DNA of 13,497 bases from Clostridia bacterium (GTDB lineage Bacteria; Bacillota; Clostridia; Christensenellales; CALWSW01). Position 1 is the first letter of the stretch. The number at the start of each line of letters is the position of its first letter. Location: positions 1 through 13,497 of the forward strand of contig JAHZEH010000011.1 of assembly GCA_019421925.1 (NCBI GenBank), read 5' to 3'. This document shows, piece after piece, positions 6,641-12,157 of this stretch. Under the pieces are notes generated by a model, which was not told the DNA's origin, ran no database searches, and saw only the letters and a program-made list of their open reading frames with translations. The translations under genes and the position numbers were made by a program.

Positions 6641-6652
6641 CAGGAGTATACT
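6624..6652 (+). promoter_or_regulatory. Promoter of the riboflavin operon
   Basis: A perfect TTGACA (6624-6629) and TATACT (6647-6652) are separated by 17 bp. The -35 lies inside the last codons of the ABC ATPase, whose stop is at 6638-6640. Transcription would start near 6659, just before the FMN riboswitch, giving a leader of about 300 nt. Confidence 0.88.
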
Positions 6653-6671
6653 TGCCTCAATTGAATATGGA

Positions 6672-6780
6672 AATCTTCAGGGCAGGGTGCAAATCCCTAC
6701 CGGTGGTATAGCCCACGAGCCGAGAGGCATGATTCGGTGAAACTCCGAGGCCGACAGTATAGTCTGGATGGAAGAAGATT
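6672..6780 (+). ncRNA. FMN riboswitch (RFN element)
   Basis: The conserved RFN core is clear: AATCTTC at the 5' side of P1, AGGGCAGGGTGCAAATCCC, TACCGGTGG, AGCCCACGAGCC, GATTCGGTGAAACTCCG, AGGCCGACAGTATAGTCTGG, ATGGAAGAAGATT. The first AATCTTC (6672-6678) pairs with GAAGATT (6774-6780) to close the six-helix junction. It senses FMN and in Firmicutes usually lowers rib operon expression by premature termination. Two terminators follow here, consistent with that mode. Confidence 0.97.
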
Positions 6781-6782
6781 GG

Positions 6783-6823
6783 ACAAAATGCAATGGGATG
6801 GTTCCCCTGTTTTTTGTGCATTT
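6783..6823 (+). promoter_or_regulatory. Hairpin region of the riboswitch expression platform
   Basis: Two alternative pairings compete just after the aptamer: ACAAAA (6783-6788) with TTTTGT (6812-6817), or AAATGCA (6786-6792) with TGCATTT (6817-6823), both enclosing GGGA/TCCC. The second ends one base before terminator 1. They may take part in switching, but I cannot fold them properly and see no clear anti-terminator that includes the 3' strand of P1. Confidence 0.35.
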
Positions 6824-6858
6824 GCTCTGGAATGAACAGTTCATTTCAGAGCTTTTTT
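6824..6858 (+). terminator. Intrinsic terminator 1 in the rib leader
   Basis: GCTCTGGAATGA (6824-6835) pairs with TCATTTCAGAGC (6841-6852) through 12 pairs, one of them G-U, with an ACAGT loop and six T residues after it. It lies 44 bp after the aptamer, where an FMN-controlled terminator is expected. Confidence 0.82.
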
Positions 6859-6904
6859 ATGGATGCGCGGACGGAGCTGCCCCGGCCTGCTTTTTTGTCG
6901 CGCC

Positions 6905-6945
6905 GGCGCCTTGAAAGAGATTCATTTCAAGGCGCCTTTTATTTT
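6905..6945 (+). terminator. Intrinsic terminator 2 in the rib leader
   Basis: GGCGCCTTGAAA (6905-6916) pairs perfectly with TTTCAAGGCGCC (6925-6936), with an eight-base loop and a TTTTATTTT tract. It lies just upstream of the ribD ribosome binding site and is stronger than terminator 1. Two strong terminators between one aptamer and its operon is unusual. Confidence 0.85.
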
Positions 6946-6964
6946 GTCAGAGGAGGGATTGTCT

Positions 6965-8071
6965 TTGTCAGAGGATACTGTCTTTATGGAGGAGGCCATC
7001 GCCCTGGCCAAACTTGGGGCGGGATGGGTCAGCCCAAACCCCCTGGTGGGGGCGGTCGTTGTCAAGGAGGGGGAGGTGATCGGCAGGGGCTATCACCGCA
7101 GGGCCGGGGAACCCCACGCGGAACGCAGCGCCCTGGCGGATTGCTCCCAATCTCCTGAGGGGGCCACACTCTATGTGACGCTGGAACCCTGCTGCCATCA
7201 GGGCAGGACGCCCCCCTGTACAGACTGCATTCTGGAGAGGGGCGTCCGCAGGGTGGTGGTGGGCTCGGCCGATCCCAATCCCCTGGTGGCGGGACGGGGC
7301 GTCCAGCTTCTGCGGGAGCGGGGCGTGGAGGTGACGGAGGGGGTGCTGCGGGAGGCGTGCGACAGGCTCAACCCGGTATTTTTCCATTACATCCGCACAG
7401 GAACCCCCTATGTGGTCATGAAGTACGCCATGACAATGGACGGAAAGATTGCCGCGCGCACCGGCCTCTCCCGGTGGATCACCGGGGAGGAGGCCCGCCG
7501 CCGTGTGCAGGAGGACCGGGGGCGGTACCGGGCCATTATGGCGGGGGTCGGGACTGTCCTGCAGGACGACCCGCTGCTCACCTGCCGGCTGCCCGGCTGC
7601 TGGAGTCCTCTGCGGGTCATCTGTGACACCCGCCTGCGCACCCCTCTGAACGCCCGGGTGGTCAGAACAGCGGGGGAGTTCCCCACCCTCCTGGCCACCT
7701 GCTGTGGGGAGCGGGAGCGCCTGCGCCCCTATGAGGAGGCGGGCTGCCAGGCGCTGGTCCTGCCCCCGCGCGGGAGAGGGGTGGACCTGACCGCTCTCAT
7801 GGCGGAGCTGGGGAGTCGCGAGGTCGACAGCGTCCTGCTGGAGGGGGGAGGCGCGCTCAACTGGTCGGCGCTGGAGAGCGGCATTGTGAATCGGGTACAG
7901 GCCTATCTTGCCCCCAAGATACTGGGGGGCGCGGAGGCCAAAGGGCCGGTGGGAGGGCTGGGGGCGGACAGCCCGGCAGGCGCCTTCCGCCTGGCCCCTC
8001 CCACAGTCACCCGGCTGGGGGAGGATATTCTCTTGGAGAGTGAGGTGATCTCATGTTTACAGGAATCGTAG
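6965..8071 (+). CDS. ribD: Bifunctional riboflavin deaminase/reductase RibD
   Basis: A 368-residue enzyme for the second and third steps after GTP opening: zinc-dependent deamination of the pyrimidine, then NADPH reduction of the ribosyl side chain. The deaminase half (1-~145) has NPLVGAVVV, PHAE (His51, Glu53) and PCCHQGRTPPC (Cys76, Cys85 zinc ligands). The reductase half has KYAMTMDGKIA (153-163), SRWITG, GVGTVLQDDPLLTCR and LLEGGGALN. I start at TTG 6965 because AGGAGGG (6951-6957) precedes it by seven bases and the product then begins like Bacillus RibD. Longer in-frame readings would run into the riboswitch terminators. The 3' end overlaps ribE by 19 bp. It is the first gene under the FMN riboswitch. 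Confidence 0.96.
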   Translation: MSEDTVFMEEAIALAKLGAGWVSPNPLVGAVVVKEGEVIGRGYHRRAGEPHAERSALADCSQSPEGATLYVTLEPCCHQGRTPPCTDCILERGVRRVVVGSADPNPLVAGRGVQLLRERGVEVTEGVLREACDRLNPVFFHYIRTGTPYVVMKYAMTMDGKIAARTGLSRWITGEEARRRVQEDRGRYRAIMAGVGTVLQDDPLLTCRLPGCWSPLRVICDTRLRTPLNARVVRTAGEFPTLLATCCGERERLRPYEEAGCQALVLPPRGRGVDLTALMAELGSREVDSVLLEGGGALNWSALESGIVNRVQAYLAPKILGGAEAKGPVGGLGADSPAGAFRLAPPTVTRLGEDILLESEVISCLQES

Positions 8072-8697
8072 AGGAGCTGGGAGAGGTGCGCCAGGTACGG
8101 CGGGGCGCCCATTCCGCCGTGTTGGAGATCGGCGCGGTCCGGGTGCTGGAGGATCTCAGGGTGGGGGACAGTGTGGCGGTCAATGGGGTCTGCCTGACGG
8201 TGACCTCCCTGAGCGGCGCGGGTTTTTCCGCCGACGTCATGCACGAGACGCTGAACCGCTCCGCCCTCTCCGTCCTGACGCCGGGAAACCGGGTCAACCT
8301 AGAGCGGGCGCTGGCCCTGGGGGGCAGGCTGGGCGGGCATATTGTCACCGGCCACATTGACGGAACCGGGGTGATCGCGGGGGTGAAGCGGGATGACAAC
8401 GCCCTCTGGTATACGGTGCGGGCCGCGCCCAGTCTTCTGCGGTACGTGGCGGAGAAGGGCTCGATTGCCGTTGACGGCATCAGCCTGACGGTGGCCGGGG
8501 TATCGGGCGGGACATTTTCCGTCTCCCTCATCCCCCATACCGCCGCACACACCACACTGGGCGGCAAGGGCCGGGGGGACCTGGTCAATCTGGAGAACGA
8601 CTGTATCGCCAAATACGTGGAAAAACTGCTGTCTCCGGCGCGGCCCGCTGGGGCGGCGGGCATGACTCGGGAATTTCTGGCCCAATATGGATTCTAA
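8053..8697 (+). CDS. ribE: Riboflavin synthase alpha subunit RibE
   Basis: A 214-residue enzyme that dismutates two 6,7-dimethyl-8-ribityllumazine molecules into riboflavin and a pyrimidine. It consists of two lumazine-binding barrels: the first starts with the family hallmark MFTGIVEELG and contains VNGVCLTV; the second starts at GGHIVTGHIDG (94-104) and contains VDGISLTV. Length is typical. The ATG overlaps the end of ribD, with AGGTGA just upstream. It shares the operon with RibH, which supplies its substrate and often forms a capsid around it. Confidence 0.96.
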   Translation: MFTGIVEELGEVRQVRRGAHSAVLEIGAVRVLEDLRVGDSVAVNGVCLTVTSLSGAGFSADVMHETLNRSALSVLTPGNRVNLERALALGGRLGGHIVTGHIDGTGVIAGVKRDDNALWYTVRAAPSLLRYVAEKGSIAVDGISLTVAGVSGGTFSVSLIPHTAAHTTLGGKGRGDLVNLENDCIAKYVEKLLSPARPAGAAGMTREFLAQYGF

Positions 8698-8710
8698 GGA
8701 GGAAAAGAAT

Positions 8711-9910
8711 TTGTTTGAGTTCAATACGGTTGAGGAGGCGCTGGAGGAGCTGCGCCAGGGGAAGATTGTGCTGGTCACCGACGACGAGGACCGGGAAAAC
8801 GAGGGGGACTTCATCTGCGCCGGCCAGTTTGCCACCACGGAGAACGTCAATTTTATGGCTGTTCACGGCAAGGGCCTGATCTGCATGCCCATGGGCAGGG
8901 AGCTTTGCAGGAAGCTGCAGTTTCCTCAGATGGTGACGGACAACACGGACAATCATGAGACGGCCTTCACCGTCTCCGTGGACCATGTGGACACCACCAC
9001 GGGCATCTCCGCCGCCGAGCGGGGCCTGACCGCACGCCGCTGCGCCAGCGGCGACGCCCGGCCGGAGGAGTTCCGCAGGCCGGGGCACATGTTCCCCCTG
9101 ATGGCCAGGAGGAACGGAGTCCTGGAGCGCAATGGCCACACCGAGGCCACGGTGGACCTGATGCGCCTGGCGGGGCTCAGCGAGTGCGGTCTGTGCTGCG
9201 AGATCATGGGGGAGGATGGCAGCATGATGCGCACCCCCCAGCTCATGGAGCTGGCCCGCAGATGGAACATGAAGTTCATCACCATCAAGGCCCTCCAGGA
9301 ATACCGCAAGCGGCATGAGAAGCTGGTGGAGGAGGTGGCGGTGACCCGCATGCCCACCCGGTATGGAAACTTTACCGCCCACTGCTACCAGAACCTCCTC
9401 AACGGGGAGCACCATGTGGCCCTGGTCAAGGGGGAGATTGGCGACGGGCGGGACCTCCTCTGCCGGGTTCACTCCGAGTGCCTGACAGGGGATGCCTTCG
9501 GCTCCCTCCGCTGCGACTGCGGCCAGCAGCTTGCGGCGGCCCTCACCCGGATTGAGGAACAGGGTCGGGGCGTCCTGCTCTACATGCGCCAGGAGGGCCG
9601 GGGCATCGGCCTGATCAATAAGCTCAAGGCCTATGAGCTCCAGGACAGGGGACTGGATACCCTGGAAGCCAATTTGGCCCTGGGATTTGCGGGGGATATG
9701 AGGGAGTACTACATAGGGGCCCAGATCCTGCGGGACCTGGGGGCGAAAACCCTCCGGCTGCTGACCAACAACCCCGACAAGGTCTATCAGCTCAGCGATT
9801 TCGGTCTGGAGATCAGCGAGCGGGTGCCGATTGAGATGCGGGCCACGGACTACGACCTCTTCTATCTTCAGACCAAGCAGGCCAAGATGGGCCACATTCT
9901 CAGCTATTAG
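8711..9910 (+). CDS. ribBA: Bifunctional DHBP synthase / GTP cyclohydrolase II (RibBA)
   Basis: A 399-residue fusion feeding both branches of riboflavin synthesis. Residues 1-~200 (RibB) convert ribulose 5-phosphate to the four-carbon unit; DDEDRENEGD (24-33), RPGHMFPL and GHTEATVDL carry the metal and catalytic residues. Residues ~206-399 (RibA) open GTP; the zinc site HSECLTGD...RCDCG (Cys257, 268, 270) and YMRQEGRGIGL are intact, as are LTNNPDK and TKQAKMGH. The start I prefer is TTG 8711: AAGGAGG (8696-8702) lies eight bases upstream and the product then begins MFEFNTVEEAL, close to Bacillus RibBA in start and length. An in-frame ATG at 8687, overlapping ribE, would add eight residues but has no good ribosome binding site. 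Confidence 0.95.
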   Translation: MFEFNTVEEALEELRQGKIVLVTDDEDRENEGDFICAGQFATTENVNFMAVHGKGLICMPMGRELCRKLQFPQMVTDNTDNHETAFTVSVDHVDTTTGISAAERGLTARRCASGDARPEEFRRPGHMFPLMARRNGVLERNGHTEATVDLMRLAGLSECGLCCEIMGEDGSMMRTPQLMELARRWNMKFITIKALQEYRKRHEKLVEEVAVTRMPTRYGNFTAHCYQNLLNGEHHVALVKGEIGDGRDLLCRVHSECLTGDAFGSLRCDCGQQLAAALTRIEEQGRGVLLYMRQEGRGIGLINKLKAYELQDRGLDTLEANLALGFAGDMREYYIGAQILRDLGAKTLRLLTNNPDKVYQLSDFGLEISERVPIEMRATDYDLFYLQTKQAKMGHILSY

Positions 9911-9975
9911 GTTCCAGTGAGGGTTGACCTGCGCATCCCCGCGGGGCTTTTTGACAATTGAAAGGAGAAGATGAC

Positions 9976-10443
9976 ATGAAAGTATTGGAAGGAAAACTGG
10001 TATCCCAAAAGATCAGGGTGGGCATTGTGGCGTCCCGCTTCAACGAATTTATCACCTCCAAGCTCCTGTCCGGCGCACTGGACGGGCTGCGCCGCCATGA
10101 CGTGGCGGAGGAGGATATCACCGTGGCCTGGGTACCGGGGGCTTTTGAGATTCCCCTGGCGGCCAAGAAGATGGCACAGAGCGGCAGGTATGACGGGATC
10201 ATCTGTGTGGGCGCGGTCATCCGGGGCAGCACCAGCCACTACGACTACGTGTGCAACGAGGTGTCCAAGGGGATTGCCAGCGTGTCCATGGGCTGCGGCC
10301 TGCCGGTGCTGTTCGGGGTACTCACCACCGAAAATATCGAACAGGCCATTGAGCGCGCGGGTACCAAGGCGGGCAACAAGGGATATGAGTGCGCCGAGGG
10401 CGTTATTGAGATGGTCGACCTCCTCCGGGAGATCGGGGACTGA
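9976..10443 (+). CDS. ribH: 6,7-dimethyl-8-ribityllumazine synthase RibH
   Basis: A 155-residue enzyme that condenses the RibD product (after dephosphorylation) with the RibB product to make lumazine; it assembles as pentamers or 60-mer capsids. Motifs: SRFNEFIT (20-27), VPGAFEIP (53-60), GAVIRGSTSHYDYVC (79-93, catalytic His88) and FGVLTTENIEQA. ATG 9976 is preferred to an in-frame TTG at 9958: AAGGAGA (9962-9968) sits seven bases before it and length matches Bacillus RibH. It lies 65 bp after ribBA and is the last gene before a strong terminator. The missing phosphatase step is usual, as that enzyme is encoded elsewhere. Confidence 0.96.
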   Translation: MKVLEGKLVSQKIRVGIVASRFNEFITSKLLSGALDGLRRHDVAEEDITVAWVPGAFEIPLAAKKMAQSGRYDGIICVGAVIRGSTSHYDYVCNEVSKGIASVSMGCGLPVLFGVLTTENIEQAIERAGTKAGNKGYECAEGVIEMVDLLREIGD

Positions 10444-10452
10444 GGAGAGAGA

Positions 10453-10495
10453 AAAGGGACCCCGCCGCAATCTTTTTGCGGCGGGGTCCCTTTTT
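10453..10495. terminator. Strong bidirectional terminator between ribH and the LysR gene
   Basis: An 18-bp perfect stem, 10453-10470 with 10476-10493, has GGGACCCCGCCGC at its core, a TCTTT loop, a T-run on the right and an A-run on the left. It starts ten bases after the ribH stop and ends about seven bases before the convergent LysR stop, so it can serve both transcripts. Confidence 0.94.
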
Positions 10496-10501
10496 GGGCC
10501 G

Positions 10502-11401
10502 TCAGGCCTGGCCCTCCTTGAGGAACTGGATATAGCGCAGGAGCGGGGCCTCCTCCGCCCGCTCCAGGAGGGTGTAGGCGTACACATCCTTCTGGGGGAT
10601 ATGGAGGGAGGGGGCGCAGGCTATCGGCCTCATGGCTACCGTCTCCGGGTTCTGGAGATACTCGGTGAAAATACCGGTGGTGAAATAGACGCCCCGGTAC
10701 CTCTCCACCGTGCGGAAGATGGAGACCAGGTCCTGGGAGGGGAGAAATTGATAGGCCACGTCCACCCCGGCGTCCTCAAAGAAACGTTCTACCTCCCGGG
10801 AGAAGTCGGTGTTTCCCCGCAGCAGAAAGACGGTTTTGCCCGCCAAGTCCTCAGGGGAGACCGCCTCCAGGCCGGCCAGGGGGTCGTCTTTGCTGAGCAT
10901 GGCCAGCATCCGCCGGCGGCAGAGGAGCGTATCCCGGACCTGCTGGCCGCCCCGCCTGACGCCCGTCACGATGATGTCCAGCTTACGCTCGGCCAGGGAG
11001 GACCAGAGCTCATCCGGGACGAGAGCGGAGACCGCCACATCGACGTTTGGGTGGAGAGCCTGAAAGCGCTGGATGTGATCCACGTCCCAGAGATTATAGC
11101 TCATCAGGCCAAAGCCCACCCGGATGGTTTTGCGCTTGGCCCGCTGGATAGCGTTTAGCTCCTCCTGGGCGTTGCTCCACAGGGCCAGAAGCTGGACGGC
11201 GTTGCGCTGCAGGCACTCCCCTTCCGGAGTCAGGGCGATCCCGGACCGCTCCCGCAGCAGCAATTCCGCATCCAGCTCTTTCTCCAGGGCGCGGATGGCC
11301 TGGGAGAGGGCCTGCCGGGTCAAAAAGAGGTTGTCCGCCGCCTTGGAGATGCTCCTGGTCTCAGCGATCTCCACAAAGTAGGTCAGATGTGTCAAATTCA
11401 T
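10502..11401 (-). CDS. LysR-family transcriptional regulator
   Basis: A 299-residue regulator, normal LysR length. Residues 1-60 are the winged helix-turn-helix: MNLTHLTYFVEIAETRSISKAADNL, then TRQALSQAIRALEKELDAELLLRE and TPEGE. Residues ~90-295 are a periplasmic-binding-type effector domain starting at KTIRVGFGLM. The effector cannot be read from sequence. I start at the ATG complementary to 11399-11401: GGAGG (complement of 11409-11413) lies just upstream and the product then begins as LysR proteins do; an upstream in-frame start adds eight residues. It is convergent with the rib operon and divergent from the second flavoprotein reductase, the usual placement for a LysR protein and its target, but 756 bp of non-coding DNA separates the two. 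Confidence 0.93.
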   Translation of the reverse strand: MNLTHLTYFVEIAETRSISKAADNLFLTRQALSQAIRALEKELDAELLLRERSGIALTPEGECLQRNAVQLLALWSNAQEELNAIQRAKRKTIRVGFGLMSYNLWDVDHIQRFQALHPNVDVAVSALVPDELWSSLAERKLDIIVTGVRRGGQQVRDTLLCRRRMLAMLSKDDPLAGLEAVSPEDLAGKTVFLLRGNTDFSREVERFFEDAGVDVAYQFLPSQDLVSIFRTVERYRGVYFTTGIFTEYLQNPETVAMRPIACAPSLHIPQKDVYAYTLLERAEEAPLLRYIQFLKEGQA

Positions 11402-11646
11402 GGGGTATCCTCCAATTTTCCTCATGCGCAGAGGTGCTTGCCCTGCCTGGGAACCCGGGCGTTTCCCGGGGACTCGCCGGCCGTCTCCGGGCGGGGCCGG
11501 GGAATTTCCAGGGCGCGGACGTCTGGCATGGGAGGCCGGTTTCAGGGGGGAGTGCCTTCTAAAATTAGGAAGGGCCGCCGCCCTAATGCTGCGCGCAAAG
11601 GAACAGGCGATTCGATTTATGGGGAAAATCTGGCGCCGCCAGGGAT

Positions 11647-11655
11647 ATTATACCA
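11647..11655 (-). promoter_or_regulatory. Extended -10 promoter reading toward the LysR gene
   Basis: The minus strand reads TGGTATAAT, an extended -10 with a perfect TATAAT. No convincing -35 is seen 16-18 bp upstream, which extended -10 promoters can lack. It would give the LysR mRNA a leader of about 240 nt. Confidence 0.4.
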
Positions 11656-12061
11656 TCTTTTTGGGTGAAAGCGCATTCCAGGCGGGCAAGGGGCACGCCG
11701 CGAAGGACGGATGCGGCCTCGTTCCGCGCTGCGGGCATTTGCCCTGTAACCGCTGCAAAACATCCCCAGGAGGCATATGGATTTGCGCGGACTGCCGCAG
11801 GCCGGGGCGAAAGTCCTTGTGCTTTCCCCCAGCGCACGGCGGCATTTCGAAACTTGCCAAAACACAGGGATTTTTTGTTGCAAAAAACTATGTCAGAGCC
11901 AGAGGCCCTGACCGCCCCGGCAGGACGCGGGCCCGGAGGCACAGCGAGCCAATCCCAAGGGGCCGCAGCAAAGCGCCGGGCAGCGGCAAGCCATAAAAAC
12001 CGTGTCTGCCCTTGTCCACGGAGGGGAAACAATCTCTTGACAAAGGGCAACTCATTTCTGC

Positions 12062-12090
12062 TTCCGAAGCATTCCCCCGCCCCGTAAAAT
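12062..12090 (+). promoter_or_regulatory. Possible promoter of the second reductase
   Basis: TTCCGA (12062-12067) and TAAAAT (12085-12090) are spaced by 17 bp. The -35 is weak (three of six), so an activator such as the neighbouring LysR protein would fit. This is tentative. Confidence 0.35.
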
Positions 12091-12099
12091 AGGAGAATA

Positions 12100-12119
12100 G
12101 GAGACCGGCTGCGGTCTCC
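12100..12119 (+). promoter_or_regulatory. Inverted repeat in the leader of the second reductase
   Basis: A perfect 8-4-8 inverted repeat, GGAGACCG (12100-12107) and CGGTCTCC (12112-12119), lies between the possible -10 and the ribosome binding site. It could be an operator near the start site or an mRNA hairpin. No T-run follows, so it is not a terminator. Confidence 0.5.
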
Positions 12120-12157
12120 GGCAATCCAATGGGAACAAAGAACGAGGAGGAAGAGAC

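Larger units (their letters stand above)
11402..12157. other. Long gene-free region between the LysR gene and the second reductase
   Basis: These 756 bp have open frames on both strands, but none has a ribosome binding site, a recognisable motif or a protein-like composition, so I call no gene. Visible items are an imperfect inverted repeat CCTT-CTAA/TTAG-G-AAGG (about 11555-11573), an extended -10 on the minus strand near 11647, a T6-G-TTG-C-A6 hairpin around 11870-11888, a TTGACA at 12037 with no matching -10, and the elements near the second reductase described separately. I find no tRNA, rRNA or known RNA. A repeat or an unrecognised RNA is possible. Confidence 0.5.

Noticed and set aside
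6831..6845. AATGAACAGTTCATT, similar to the TetR operator core
   Set aside because: It is the upper stem of terminator 1 in the rib leader and lacks the outer arms of the 32-bp operator. Resemblance is best explained by the hairpin itself.
9937..9951. CCCCGCGGGG followed by a T-run between ribBA and ribH
   Set aside because: The stem is only three to four pairs with almost no loop, too weak to call a terminator. Some attenuation before ribH is possible but unsupported.
11956..11967. AAGGGGCCGCAG, shared with 3942-3953
   Set aside because: The 12-base match does not extend and is not part of the same hairpin context. In a GC-rich window of this size it may be chance.
12037..12042. A perfect TTGACA upstream of the second reductase
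   Set aside because: No -10-like hexamer lies 16-19 bp downstream, so it is not counted as a promoter.
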